A DNA stretch of 64,000 nt from Paenibacillus mucilaginosus 3016 (GCF_000250655.1 NC_016935.1:6280001-6344000); one strand, 5' to 3'. Shown: positions 18,822 to 28,734, counted from the stretch's first letter. Numbers and translations are program-made. The notes: a model not told the origin generated them from the letters alone.

Positions 18822-20509
18822 GGAGCCACCTCCTCTTCCCGTTCCGTGCCTTCCTCCATCCGGTACCGGTAGCCCTGCTCGATCAGGAACAGCTGCCGGT
18901 TCAGGGCGAAGTCCTGCTCCCTGGTATCTTCGCTGATCACGGTATAAAAGTAAGCTTTATTGTTCCCCGCCTTCGGGCGGAGAATGCGGCCCAGCCGCTG
19001 CGCCTCCTCCTGGCGGGAGCCGTAGCTGCCCGACACCTGAATGGCAACCGCGGCATCCGGCAGATCCACGGCAAAATTGGCCACCTTGGAGACGATGAGC
19101 TCCTGGATGGCGCTTTTGCGGAAAGCGTCATAGAGCTCCTCCCGCTTCTCGCTCGGCATGGACCCGGTAATGACGGGAATGCCGGTCCGGCTGCCGAGAT
19201 CATGGAGCTGCTCGAGATACTGGCCGATGATCAGAATCTGCTCGCCCTTGTGCTGCTCGACCAGCCGGCAGACGAGATCCAGCTTGGCCGGATTGATGCT
19301 CGCCATGCGCATCTGCTCCCTCGGCGAAGCGCTGCGGTACGCTTCCATCTCCCGCTCCGGCAGCGGCACGCGCAGCTCGACGCACTCGACGGCGGCGATC
19401 CACCCCTGCGATTCGAGGTCCTTCCAGGGCATCTCGTAGCGCTTGGGTCCCACGAGCGAGAAAACGTCCTGTTCCATGCCGTCCTCCCGGATCAGCGTGG
19501 CGGTGAGCCCGAGACGCCGCGTCGCCTGGATGTCCGCCGTCACCCGGAACACCGGGGCCGGCAGAAGGTGCACCTCGTCGTACACAATGAGGCCCCAATC
19601 TCTTTTATTGAAGAGCTCCATATGGGTAAACGGCTCGTCCTTGGACTTGCGGTGGGTCAGGATCTGGTACGTGGCGATCGTGATCGGCCGGACTTCCTTC
19701 TGGGTGCCGGTGTATTCACCCACCATATCCTCGGTGACATCGGTCTTGTCGAGAATCTCCCGCTTCCACTGCCGGACGGAGGTGCTGTTCGACGTAAGGA
19801 TGAGCGTGGCGCAGCTGAGCTTGCCCATTGCCGCGATCCCGATGACGGTCTTGCCGGCGCCGCAGGGCAGTACGAGTACGCCGCTCCCTCCCTGCGTGCC
19901 TCCTTCCCGGTAGAACGAATCGACGGCGGCCCGCTGGTAGGCTCTCAGGGAGAAGGGGCTCTCCTCCCCCCCGTCCCGCAGGCGGATCGGCAGCTCTTCG
20001 CCCCGGGAGTACCCGGCCTGATCGTCCACCGGAAAGCCCAGCTTGATCAGCTCCTGCTTCAGCAGTCCCCGGTACTTCGGCGAAAATCTCAGGGTGCGCG
20101 CATCCACCTGGCACAGGCCGTAGGAACGCAGCGATTTGTACATCACCATCTCCTTGATCACCGAGAGATCGTCCGAGATCAGCAGCAGGTCTTCGCCGGT
20201 CCGCTCCATGCGGACCAGCCCGTACCGTTCCACGAAGCGGCGGATGTCGGTCTTGACGGCGGATGGAATGCCGAACTTCGCCCACCTCTCGAGAAAATCG
20301 GTGATCTCCTCCACCGTGATGCCCGCCGCGGCGGCATTCCACAGCGACAGCGAGGACATACGGTAGGTGTGGATGTTCTCCGGCGATTTGACGAGGTCGG
20401 CGAAGCGCGACAGGCCCGCACGCACTTCCTCGAACGAGGGATGGCGCGTTTCCAGGAGAATACAGAAATCGTTCTGGATGACGAGAGGCCGGTCCTTGTG
20501 AAACTGCAT
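18818..20509 (-). CDS. XPB/Ssl2-type DNA helicase
   Basis: A 563-aa superfamily 2 helicase of the XPB group, a 3'-5' DNA translocase linked to repair in archaea and some bacteria. After an N-terminal damage-recognition-like region (1-190), motif I LPCGAGKTVIG, the DEVH box (VYDEVHLLPAPVF), the XPB-specific RED motif in TLIREDG, and motif VI QRLGRILRPK are visible. The start ATG at 20509 (MQFHKDRP) has GGGAGGGA upstream; an in-frame ATG at 20536 is less suitable. It is the first gene of a probable operon with its partner protein and ricF. Confidence 0.93.
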   Translation of the reverse strand: MQFHKDRPLVIQNDFCILLETRHPSFEEVRAGLSRFADLVKSPENIHTYRMSSLSLWNAAAAGITVEEITDFLERWAKFGIPSAVKTDIRRFVERYGLVRMERTGEDLLLISDDLSVIKEMVMYKSLRSYGLCQVDARTLRFSPKYRGLLKQELIKLGFPVDDQAGYSRGEELPIRLRDGGEESPFSLRAYQRAAVDSFYREGGTQGGSGVLVLPCGAGKTVIGIAAMGKLSCATLILTSNSTSVRQWKREILDKTDVTEDMVGEYTGTQKEVRPITIATYQILTHRKSKDEPFTHMELFNKRDWGLIVYDEVHLLPAPVFRVTADIQATRRLGLTATLIREDGMEQDVFSLVGPKRYEMPWKDLESQGWIAAVECVELRVPLPEREMEAYRSASPREQMRMASINPAKLDLVCRLVEQHKGEQILIIGQYLEQLHDLGSRTGIPVITGSMPSEKREELYDAFRKSAIQELIVSKVANFAVDLPDAAVAIQVSGSYGSRQEEAQRLGRILRPKAGNNKAYFYTVISEDTREQDFALNRQLFLIEQGYRYRMEEGTEREEEVAP

Positions 20510-20625
20510 GGGGCTCCCTCCCAACTTTTTAACCATATAAGTGTATTGACAGATACTGTTAGTATGAGGGTTCCCCGCCGAGTTTAAACATGCGGGTGCC
20601 TATCCCCCTCCGGTGAGCGGTACCG

Positions 20626-20654
20626 TTGCAGCCTGCCGCCGCCGGCGCTACAAT
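20626..20654 (+). promoter_or_regulatory. Sigma-A promoter of the thermonuclease gene
   Basis: TTGCAG at 20626-20631 and TACAAT at 20649-20654 are spaced by 17 bp, about 57 bp upstream of the start. Confidence 0.65.
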
Positions 20655-20710
20655 GGAGATTCCTGCATGTCCGGCATAGGACAATGACAAGTTTGTGGAA
20701 GGAGGGCATC

Positions 20711-21301
20711 ATGCATAAACTTTACTTCAACCCCCGTACTCGGCACCTTGCCGTCCGTCTCCTCCTGCTCTGCGCCTTCGTGCTGCTGCTTGGCGCCTGC
20801 GGTTCGAAGCCGGCGGCCGACGCGGCCGATCCCGCCATCTACAAGGCCTACCCCGATCTCCAAGGGAGGCCTGTCACGCTGACGGAGGTGAAGCGGGTGG
20901 TGGACGGCGATACCTTCGAAACCTCAGCCGGCGAAAAGGTCCGGCTCATCGGCGTCAATACGCCCGAAACCGTGAAGCCGGGCAGCCCCATTCAGCCATA
21001 CGGCAAGCAGGCGAGCGCCTTCACCAAAGGCAGGCTGACCGGCAAAAGCGTCTACCTCTTCGCCGACACCGGAGACAAGGACAAGTACGGCCGGCTGCTC
21101 CGCTACGTGTTCATCCAGGGAGAGAGCGTCATGTTCAATGAAACGCTTGTGCGCGAGGGCTACGCGAACACGATGACAATCCAGCCGAACGTGATGTTCC
21201 AGGACCTCTTCCTCGATGCGGAGAAGGAGGCTCGGAAGGCAAAGCGCGGCCTCTGGGGCGACCCGGCCCAGGCGAAAGAGAGCGGCACAAAGAAGAAATA
21301 G
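20711..21301 (+). CDS. Thermonuclease-family lipoprotein (SNase-like)
   Basis: A 196-aa secreted, lipid-anchored nuclease. A basic N-terminus and hydrophobic stretch end in the lipobox LLGAC (Cys near residue 31). The SNase domain follows, with RVVDGDTFE, the catalytic Arg in VRLIGVNTPE, the Glu of NTPE, and a second Arg in YGRLLRYV. It likely cleaves extracellular DNA/RNA in a Ca2+-dependent manner, as known for the family. The ATG at 20711 follows GGAAGGAGGG at ideal spacing. It is a single-gene unit with its own promoter and terminator. Confidence 0.9.
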   Translation: MHKLYFNPRTRHLAVRLLLLCAFVLLLGACGSKPAADAADPAIYKAYPDLQGRPVTLTEVKRVVDGDTFETSAGEKVRLIGVNTPETVKPGSPIQPYGKQASAFTKGRLTGKSVYLFADTGDKDKYGRLLRYVFIQGESVMFNETLVREGYANTMTIQPNVMFQDLFLDAEKEARKAKRGLWGDPAQAKESGTKKK

Positions 21302-21418
21302 GACGGTACCGGGGCCGGGTAGTTCGGCCTTGAGGTCGGAGGGATAGATTAGCCTATGGCTATGGGCATCCATATCCCCCGGCCTTCAACACAGCATTCG
21401 GCATCTGACATCCATATC

Positions 21419-21462
21419 AACACACGAAGGAGAGGCGGGCCGCCTCTCCTTCGTGTGTTTGA
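21419..21462. terminator. Bidirectional terminator, thermonuclease / argS
   Basis: A nearly perfect 20-bp inverted repeat (21419-21438 with 21440-21459) centred on GGCGG-G-CCGCC, flanked by AA/TTT. It separates two convergent genes. Confidence 0.85.
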
Positions 21463-21501
21463 CCGCGATTCATTCGCAATCCGTACATATCCGACTGATG
21501 A

Positions 21502-23397
21502 TTACAGACGCTCCGGAGCAGGCAGCCCAAGCACCTCCAGCGCCTCGCCCATCGTCATCTTGAAGCGCCGGGTGAGCCACAGCCTGAACCGGCGCTGTTC
21601 TTCGCCGGCGCTGCGGATCGGCAGCGCACTGTAGAAGGTGTTGAACCTGGCACCGAGCTCGTAGGCATAGGTGCATATCTGGTGGGGAGCCAGCTCTGCC
21701 GCCGCCGTGCGGAGCGTATCCTCCCACAGGCTCAGCTGCCTGAGAAGCGCATGCTCCGCGGGCTCCGGCACCTCCGGGAACACCCCGGGCCGTGCGGAGG
21801 CGCCTTCGTCCACGGAATCCTCCGCCGCCTTGGCCAGCAGCGATGCGGCCCTCGCATAAGCGTAGAGCACATAGACTCCGGTGTTCCCGGTAAGCTCCGT
21901 TGCCTGCTTCAGGTCGAACACTACCTCGGTGGCGAGATGAAAGCGGAGCAGATAGTAGCGGATCGCCGCAGCGGCAATCTCCTCGGCGGGCAGCCCCTCC
22001 CGCTCCCCGCGCTCCTGTCCGATAACCCCCTGCATCCTCTGCAGCAGGTCGGCGGCCCGGATGCCGACGCCCTGTCTGCCGCTCATCGCATAGGAGGCTC
22101 TGCCGTCCGACGTATCGACTCCAAGCTCCCGGGCCGCGGCCGGACTCAGGGAGACGACGCCGTAGCTTACGTGATGCAGGCGGCCCGCCTGCTCCGGGTA
22201 GCCCAGCGCCTCCAGCGACTGCTTCACCACCGCCTGGGGGTACGCTTGACGGTAGTCGATGACGTTAATGACCCGGTCGGCTCGGCCGAAGACCCCTTCC
22301 TGTTCCCCCGCTCCGTGGGTGGTGCTGACCTCCCCGTCAAAGGCAGCATAGTGGAAATCCTCGGAAAGCAGGCCGAATTTCCACAAATGATAGGCGATGT
22401 CTTTGGCCGTGTAGGTGAGAATGCCGTTCGAGCGTACGAGCACCTTGGCCGCCTGATAGCCGGCATCGGCTGAATCGCCCTCCGCCTCCTCCTGCGTCTC
22501 CCCTGCCGGCTGAAGCACCCAGCAGCCGGCCTGTGCCCCTTCCTTTACTTTCCGGAAGGCTTCCGTCTGCTGAAGAAGACCGAATGCCGCCTTCCAAAAG
22601 CCCCGCTTTACAATGCTGCTCTCCCAGACGAGCAGGTCGTAGCCGATGCCGAACCGCTTCATCTCCTGCAGCTGCTCCCGGACTATTTTCTCTGCGGTCA
22701 GAAGGCCGAGCCAGGAGAGGGCCGACTGCCCTTCCTCCAGCGCATGCAGCACCTTCGTGCGTTCTTCCTCGAGTGCAGGCCGCGCCGCGTATTCCCGGTT
22801 GACCCAGGCATAAGCATCCCAGCAGAAGTCCCCGAACCTTGCATGCTCCCCCCTGAGCCCGGTATGAAGGAGGCCAACCACCGTATCGGCAAGCTGGTTC
22901 CCGAGGTCGTCAATATAGTTGTGAACCTCAACGATGCAGCCGGTTCTCCGCAGCAGGCGCACCAGGGTATCGCCGATGACCGCGTTGCGCAGATGGCCGA
23001 TATGTGCAGATTTGTTCGGGTTGATCGACGTGTGCTCGACGATGATTTTCTCCGGCTGGGCCGGGTCGGCGGGTGCCTGCCCTTCCTCCTCCGCCCACTT
23101 CTTCCAGTCCAGCCGGAAGTTGACGAAGCCCGGGGGCACGGCTTCCACCTGACGGATCAGCCCACCGGCGAGTCCGTTCTCCCTTAGCTTCACCGCAAGG
23201 CGTTCGGCCAGGCGCATCGGCGGCATCCGCAGCTCCTTCGCCAGCACCATGGCGGCATTCGTCGAGTAATCGCCATGCTCCAGCAGGGAGGGCGGCTCGA
23301 CCCGGAACTCCGCCGGTTCGCGGCGCCGGCCCATCACCTCCTCCAGCATTTCCTGCACGCTTTGGCTTACCGCCTGCTTCAATGTTCCGATCACCAT
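21502..23397 (-). CDS. argS: Arginyl-tRNA synthetase, T-box controlled
   Basis: A 631-aa class I aminoacyl-tRNA synthetase charging tRNA-Arg. The N-terminal Add1 domain, the HIGH motif (SAHIGHLRNAVIGD), the preceding EHTSINPNK, and a divergent KMSK-like site (YAMSGRQGVGIRAADLL) lead to the DALR anticodon domain (KMTMGEALEVLGL). The EHTS-NPNK sequence differs from the usual Bacillus ArgS motif, and the protein is about 70 residues longer. It may therefore be a second, inducible ArgRS. The ATG at 23397 has GAAGGAGGG upstream. A T-box leader precedes it. Confidence 0.92.
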   Translation of the reverse strand: MVIGTLKQAVSQSVQEMLEEVMGRRREPAEFRVEPPSLLEHGDYSTNAAMVLAKELRMPPMRLAERLAVKLRENGLAGGLIRQVEAVPPGFVNFRLDWKKWAEEEGQAPADPAQPEKIIVEHTSINPNKSAHIGHLRNAVIGDTLVRLLRRTGCIVEVHNYIDDLGNQLADTVVGLLHTGLRGEHARFGDFCWDAYAWVNREYAARPALEEERTKVLHALEEGQSALSWLGLLTAEKIVREQLQEMKRFGIGYDLLVWESSIVKRGFWKAAFGLLQQTEAFRKVKEGAQAGCWVLQPAGETQEEAEGDSADAGYQAAKVLVRSNGILTYTAKDIAYHLWKFGLLSEDFHYAAFDGEVSTTHGAGEQEGVFGRADRVINVIDYRQAYPQAVVKQSLEALGYPEQAGRLHHVSYGVVSLSPAAARELGVDTSDGRASYAMSGRQGVGIRAADLLQRMQGVIGQERGEREGLPAEEIAAAAIRYYLLRFHLATEVVFDLKQATELTGNTGVYVLYAYARAASLLAKAAEDSVDEGASARPGVFPEVPEPAEHALLRQLSLWEDTLRTAAAELAPHQICTYAYELGARFNTFYSALPIRSAGEEQRRFRLWLTRRFKMTMGEALEVLGLPAPERL

Positions 23398-23440
23398 GCC
23401 TGTTCCCTCCTTCTCGATAATGGCTGTGTCCCCAGAGTAC

Positions 23441-23695
23441 AAATACAAAAAGCCCCCGTCTCCTAAGAGACGAGGGCTGTGACACACACTCGCGGTACCA
23501 CTCTTGTTGCTATACGCGCTGCTGCGCCTATAACCGCTTGTTAGGAATAACGGCTTCCGCCGGATCTGCCTACCCGAAAAGCCTTGACTCGGCAGACCGT
23601 CTCCGGGTCCCGTTTCACCCTCCGCTCCCGTACCGGCTCCCACCCTCCCGGCTCGCTTGGACGTTCGATCGGCGGCTACTCTTCCCATCCCAGAC
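23441..23695 (-). promoter_or_regulatory. T-box leader of argS
   Basis: The leader starts near 23690 with GATGGGAAGAGTAG, a typical stem I beginning. The specifier loop reads GAAACGGGACCCGGAG, placing the Arg codon CGG at 23612-23610. The T-box sequence GTGGTACCGCG is at 23502-23491. The terminator (AGCCCTCGTCTC / GAGACGGGGGCT, 23478-23451) is followed by a T tract. Uncharged tRNA-Arg should bind and favour the antiterminator. Confidence 0.9.
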
Positions 23696-23719
23696 GTTGT
23701 GGTATGAATAATTTTATAC

Positions 23720-23749
23720 AGTATATCCCGGAAGGTCCTCCATATTCAA
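23720..23749 (-). promoter_or_regulatory. Promoter of the argS T-box transcript
   Basis: On the minus strand TTGAAT (23749-23744) and TATACT (23725-23720) are spaced by 18 bp and lie directly upstream of the T-box leader. Confidence 0.65.
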
Positions 23750-23817
23750 GCCTAATTTTCCGCCCTGCCTATCCTTATCTCCTATCGTTATCGCAAGCTT
23801 GACTCGGGCCCTCGCCT

Positions 23818-24985
23818 CTAATGCGTCCCGCCGACATCCATATCCTTGATCTCCCGGGTCACCTTCTTGTACGTCGAGGAAGCGATCTTCTCCTGCAGCT
23901 TCGCATGGAACAGCTCCTCATCGATCGGCAGGTCGACCCAGCCGTCCGTCCACGAGGACAGGTACATCGCGTTGGAGAGCGTGAGGCCCCGGATGCCTTC
24001 CTCCCCCGGAGCCAGCAGCGGAGTGCCGTGGAGAATGTGATCCGTGAAGTTCTGCGTGATGCCCTTGTGCTGCGTCCCCTCGGACGATTCCACCGGCACC
24101 TCGCACTTCCAGCACTCCGGCTGGCCGAAGCCTCCGCGGAAATTGCGATTGAACTCCGGCTCCGGGATCGTCAGCCGCCAGAAGGTCAGCCTGCCGTCTT
24201 CGATGACGATTTTGCCCCGGTCGCCGGTCACCTCATAGCGGTTGGTCCCCGGCGCTTCCCCCGTTGTCGTGACGAAAAGCCCGGTCGCCCCGTTCTCATA
24301 TTCGACGTAAGCGGTAACATCGTCTTCGACCTCAATGCTGCGGTATTTGCCGAAGTGACAGAAGGCCCTCACCCGCTTCGGCATCATGTCCACGGTCCAC
24401 TGCCAGAGATCAAGCTGATGGGGATCCTGGTTCAGCAGCACCCCGCCGCCTTCGCCGGCCCAGGTGGCCCGCCAGCCGCCCGAATCATAGTAGCTCTGGG
24501 AGCGGTACCAGGTCGTAATGATCCAGTTCGTGCGCCGCACTTCGCCGAGCTCCCCGGAGGTTACCAGATCGCGGAGCTTCCGGTACAAGGGATTCGTCCG
24601 CTGGTTGTACATGATGCCGAAGGCTTTGCCCGAGCGCGCCGCGGCCTCATTCATCTCCCGCACCTGCTTCGTATACACGCCGGCCGGTTTCTCCACCAGC
24701 ACATGATAGCCGTGCTCAAAGGCACGAACTGCAATCGGCGGATGATCGTAATGCGGCGTACAGATCAGCACAGCGTCGAAGCTCTTCGAAGCAAAAAAGT
24801 CGTCAAGTCCGGAGAACAGCTGCACCCGGTCCCCACTACTGTGCCTTGGCCCATTCCAGACGCTGCGGGTCCAGATCCGCCGCCGCCGTGAGCTCCGCCC
24901 CCTTCACTTCCCCCTGCAGCAAGTAACCCGCATGCCCCCGGCCCATATTGCCGAGTCCCACTATTCCGATGCGCACCGAATCCAT
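23818..24985 (-). CDS. Gfo/Idh/MocA-family oxidoreductase (frameshifted in this sequence)
   Basis: An NAD(P)-dependent sugar dehydrogenase-type protein of about 388 aa. The Rossmann start RIGIVGLGNMGRGHAGYLL is in one frame and ends at a stop at 24836. The rest (DAVLICTPHYDHPPIA, VLVEKPAG, GGGVLLNQDPHQLDLWQW) continues in another. Dropping one base near 24838-24849 (for example in GG at 24845-24844) joins LEWAK to SSGDRVQLFSG. The EKP and NQDPHQLD motifs are the family's catalytic signatures. The substrate is unknown. The start at 24985 follows GGCGGGAG. Probably a sequence error. Confidence 0.85.
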
Positions 24986-25165
24986 TGTCTCCCGCCTCTC
25001 CGCATAAGAGTGCCGTACGGCGGCTTCAGGCTCAAGCCGTATTGGTTCCGTCCGGCCTTTCCTTTTATTATACGCTGCACGATACCAGCCACAAGAATGG
25101 ATGAGGACAAAAAAGAAAACGTCCCTCCCGGGGGAAGGACGCTCACGTTCCGCTATACTCATGAA

Positions 25166-25591
25166 TTAGGAGTGCGTTTTTTCGGAAATTTGGCTGAGGG
25201 CTTGTCCGGCCTCGTCCTCATACTTGTTACGGACCGCCAGGTCACCGATCGATACGATCCCGATCAGCTCGCCGTTCTCCACTACCGGCAGACGGCGGAT
25301 CTGTTCTTTGGCCATGACCTTCGCCGCTTCATCGACCGTGGTTTCCGGTCCTACGGAAACGACGCGGCCGCTCATCACTTCCGAGATGGCCGTGGAACCG
25401 GAATGCTTCTCGGCATATCCCCGGATAACCAGGTCACGGTCGGTCAGCACGCCGATCAGCTTGCGTCCGTCAACGACAGGGATGAAGCCCGTGTCTTCCT
25501 GCTTCATCTTGACTGCCGCCTCAAAGATGTTGTCCTGAAGTGTCACTACCGCACAATCGGTGGTCATGATTTCACGAAGCGATTTGCTCAT
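25166..25591 (-). CDS. CBS-domain protein
   Basis: A 141-aa protein made of a tandem pair of CBS domains (Bateman module) with nothing else: SLREIMTTDCAVV to LTDRDLVIRG, then ISEVMSGRVVSV to VSIGDLAVRN. Such stand-alone modules bind adenine nucleotides and modulate partners, as in B. subtilis YhcV. The ATG at 25591 (MSKSLREIM) follows GGGAGGG. It is probably monocistronic. Confidence 0.9.
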   Translation of the reverse strand: MSKSLREIMTTDCAVVTLQDNIFEAAVKMKQEDTGFIPVVDGRKLIGVLTDRDLVIRGYAEKHSGSTAISEVMSGRVVSVGPETTVDEAAKVMAKEQIRRLPVVENGELIGIVSIGDLAVRNKYEDEAGQALSQISEKTHS

Positions 25592-25741
25592 GGCTGTATT
25601 CCCTCCCAAAAGAAGATGGCAGCCTCCGGCTGCGCAGAGTAATGGGGGTTATCATCGTCCCCAGGGCCTGCTGCAGGAATAGGTTCTCCCCCGCACGCTC
25701 TCCCCATGCGCCTTCCGGCTGTTACATATCGGGAAAGGCTG

Positions 25742-26925
25742 CTAGCCGCGGTGTTCCTTCATATAATCTTCGGTCACCGCAAGAAACAGCCTGGCAGCAT
25801 TCACCATCGCCTGCTCGTCGATATCGAACCGCGGATGGTGATGCGGATGGACAATGCCCCGCTCCTTATTACCCGCGCCCACGAACATGAAACAGCCGGG
25901 AATCCGCTCAAGATAGTAGGCAAAATCCTCTCCGGCCATGATCAGCGGGGAATAGCGCGCCTGTTCCGTGCCGAATACGCCGGCCGCCGCCCGTTCGAAC
26001 CGCTGCGCTTCTCCGGCATGATTCACCACCGGCGGGTAGCCGAGCCGGTAGTCGATCTGGACCTCGGCTCCGTACATCGCACAGGTCTGCCGCACAATCT
26101 CTTCGAAGCGGTCCTTGACCTCCAGGCGGATGCGGCTGTCGAAGGTTCGGACCGTCCCCTTCAGCGCCGCCGATTCGGCGATGACATTGAAGGAGGTTCC
26201 GCTGTGGAAGGAGCCTACGCTGACCACACAGGGCTGGGTCGGGTCCGTGCTGCGGGAGACGATCGACTGCAGATTCACGACGAGCTGGGAAGCTACGTAG
26301 ACGCTGTCCACCGTCTCGTGCGGCAGCCCCCCGTGGCCCCCGCGCCCCTTGACGGTCAAGGTAAACTCATCCGCCGCGGCCATGAACGGGCCGGGCCGTG
26401 AAGAGACGGCCCCCGTCTCCAGCGGGGTCCACAGGTGAATGCCGTAGATGACGTCCACGCCGTCCAGCAGCCCGCTTCGATCATCGGGAGCGCACCGCCC
26501 GGCGTCGTCTCCTCGGCGGGCTGGAATAAGAAGACCACGCGGCCCCCCACCTGGTCCCGGTGCGAGCTCATCGTCCGGGCCACGGTCAGCAGGGCCGCCG
26601 TATGGGCATCGTGCCCGCAGGCGTGCATGACGCCGGGCACCTGCGAGGCGTATTCCGCCGTCTTCTCGTCCTGGATCGGCAGCGCGTCCATGTCGGCCCT
26701 CAAGGCGACGGTCGGTCCGTCTGCGGTCCCTTGAAGGATGCCGATGACCCCGTGACCCCCGCCGACGCTCTCGCGCACTTCCAGTCCCCAGCTCCGCAGC
26801 TTCTCCGCCACGAAGGCGGCCGTCGCCGACTCCTGATACGAGAGCTCGGGGTTGCGGTGCAGATGGCGCCGCCATTCGATCATATCCGGCACTGCCGACA
26901 TAAGGGTTTGTTCCATTGATTTCAT
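25742..26925 (-). CDS. M20-family amidohydrolase (frameshifted in this sequence)
   Basis: A zinc-dependent amidohydrolase of the HipO/AmhX/N-acyl amino acid deacylase type. The N-terminal half has WRRHLHRNPELSYQE, ALRADMDALPI, the metal motif MHACGHDAHTA and FQPAEE. The C-terminal half has GIHLWTPLETG, GRGGHGGLPHE and MAGEDFAYYL. The halves are in different frames. One G is missing in the G run at 26473-26471; restoring it reads MIEAGLLDGVDVIYG and gives about 394 aa. The ATG at 26925 has GGAGG upstream. Probably a sequence error. Confidence 0.87.
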
Positions 26926-27084
26926 GGCTATGGCCTCCGCTCCAACGTTCTTTATATGGCACTTCATATGGTACTTCGCTCAGTAGAATTATTTTAACAA
27001 ATCCGCCGCTGTCTTTGCACCTTCCGGGCGTCACAGGAATTTCAAACTTTGCCAGAGGGCGGATTCGGCCCGTCTGCATTAGGC

Positions 27085-27113
27085 TTGCACTGCGAAGGGA
27101 AACATACTATCAT
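27085..27113 (+). promoter_or_regulatory. Sigma-A promoter of yugN
   Basis: TTGCAC at 27085-27090 and TATCAT at 27108-27113 with a 17-bp spacer, 61 bp before the start codon. Confidence 0.7.
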
Positions 27114-27174
27114 GAATAAAGGGTTTTGGGAAGCTATGGAATGCTAGGCATACATATATTAGGAGGGTTTTACA

Positions 27175-27522
27175 GTGATCATTGAAAACAGCGGATTAAA
27201 AGGACTGAAGAGCGATCTGGCTCACCTCGACCAATCCATGGAGCAGCTCGGCTTCGTACGGTGGCAGTGGGAATACTACCGGGCCACTTACGATCTTCAG
27301 CTCAAAGATAGAGATTCCCAGAATGACTTCTACCTCCGCATCAACACGCGTGTTGAAACGGGCAAGCTCGAATCCCCGCATGCGATTCTGTATATCGAAG
27401 ACGTGTACATCGGACAAGGCACGTTCCCGCACGGCGTGAACTACCAGGCCAAAATTCCGGATTACATTATGAAAGAAGCGACGAGCAAGCTGGCCCAGCT
27501 GAAGACGAAGCTGACTTCGTAA
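27175..27522 (+). CDS. yugN: YugN-like family protein
   Basis: A 115-aa small cytosolic protein similar to B. subtilis YugN, function unknown. Recognisable features are the N-terminal IENSGLKGLKSDL, the aromatic GFVRWQWEYYRATYDLQ and the HGVNY segment. It starts with GTG at 27175 behind AGGAGGG. It lies 13 bases upstream of ftsW and is probably co-transcribed. Confidence 0.8.
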   Translation: MIIENSGLKGLKSDLAHLDQSMEQLGFVRWQWEYYRATYDLQLKDRDSQNDFYLRINTRVETGKLESPHAILYIEDVYIGQGTFPHGVNYQAKIPDYIMKEATSKLAQLKTKLTS

Positions 27523-27535
27523 CAGGGGACCGCTT

Positions 27536-28723
27536 ATGACCCCACAGCGAAGAGGAACGCCCGATTTTTTCCTGCTGTTCTTGACGTTCTCCTTGGTCTG
27601 CTTCGGTCTGGCTTTTGTATTCAGCGCGGGAATGGCCTTCCGCAACGATGATCCCTGGTACTTGGTCTTCCGCCAGGGGCTCGCTGTCGGTCTCGGCACG
27701 GTGGCCATGTTCTTCTGCATGAATGTCGACTACCGCAAGTTCAAGAAATGGCTGCTGCCCTTCTTCGTTGTCGTCGTCATTCTCCTCCTCCTGGTCCCTC
27801 TTATTGGAGCGGGCGCGGACAAAGGAGCGCGGAGCTGGATCAAGATTGCGGGCGGGTTTACCCTTCAGCCTACGGAATTCGCCAAGCTGGCCGTCATCAT
27901 CTATCTGGCATCCATCATCACCAAGAAGGGTGAGAAATTCCAGGAATTCAAGCGGGGACTCGTTCCTCCTCTGCTTGTCATCGGCTTCATCTCGATGCTG
28001 ATCATGATGCAGCCCGACTTCGGGTCCACGATGATCATCCTCCTTGCCTCCGCCATTATCATTGTTGTCGGAGGCGCCAACATGAGGCATGTTCTTTATC
28101 TTGGCGGAGCAGGGCTGGTCTTTGTCGTCATGGTGGTGTCCTTTTATGTCCTGACCGCCGATCCGGGAAACTACAAAATCGCCCGGCTCACCGCCTATCT
28201 CAATCCTTTTTCGGATGAACGGGGGTCTGGCTACCACTTGGTCCATTCCCTCTTCGCCTTCGGCCACGGCGGGTGGACAGGTGCGGGCTTCGGCCAGAGC
28301 ATCCAGAAGCTTCACTACCTGCCCGAAGCCCATAACGACTTTATCTTCGCCATCATCGGCGAGGAGCTGGGCTTCATCGGCGCCACGCTCTTCCTGCTCG
28401 TCTATCTCGCGTTCCTGCTGCGCGGACTGGTTGTCGCCCTGCGCTGCCAGGATCCCTTCGGTACGCTCGTCGGTGTCGGCATCGTCAGCATGATGGGCGT
28501 CCAGGCGTTCATCAATCTCGGCGGTGTGACGAACACGATCCCGATGACCGGGGTCACCCTGCCGCTGATCAGCTATGGAGGCACATCAATGCTCACGACG
28601 CTCATCGGCATCGGCATGCTGCTCAGCATCTCGCGCGAGTACAACAAGCCGGAACAGGAAGTTCGCCGCTCCACCAGCGTCACCCACCGCAGCGCCGCGG
28701 GCTATTTTACCCGGGGCGGCTGA
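27536..28723 (+). CDS. ftsW: SEDS-family peptidoglycan glycosyltransferase FtsW
   Basis: A 395-aa polytopic membrane protein with about ten transmembrane segments. SEDS proteins polymerise lipid II; FtsW does so at the division septum. Conserved features are GARSWIKIAGGFTLQPTEFAKLA, MMQPDFGS, the catalytic loop HNDFIFAIIGEELGF, and the C-terminal TGVTLPLISYGGTS. It is closest to B. subtilis FtsW (YlaO). RodA and SpoVE are alternatives, but the ylaN gene nearby supports the ylaN-ftsW neighbourhood. The start at 27536 follows GGGGA. Confidence 0.88.
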   Translation: MTPQRRGTPDFFLLFLTFSLVCFGLAFVFSAGMAFRNDDPWYLVFRQGLAVGLGTVAMFFCMNVDYRKFKKWLLPFFVVVVILLLLVPLIGAGADKGARSWIKIAGGFTLQPTEFAKLAVIIYLASIITKKGEKFQEFKRGLVPPLLVIGFISMLIMMQPDFGSTMIILLASAIIIVVGGANMRHVLYLGGAGLVFVVMVVSFYVLTADPGNYKIARLTAYLNPFSDERGSGYHLVHSLFAFGHGGWTGAGFGQSIQKLHYLPEAHNDFIFAIIGEELGFIGATLFLLVYLAFLLRGLVVALRCQDPFGTLVGVGIVSMMGVQAFINLGGVTNTIPMTGVTLPLISYGGTSMLTTLIGIGMLLSISREYNKPEQEVRRSTSVTHRSAAGYFTRGG

Positions 28724-28734
28724 TCGGCCGCTAC

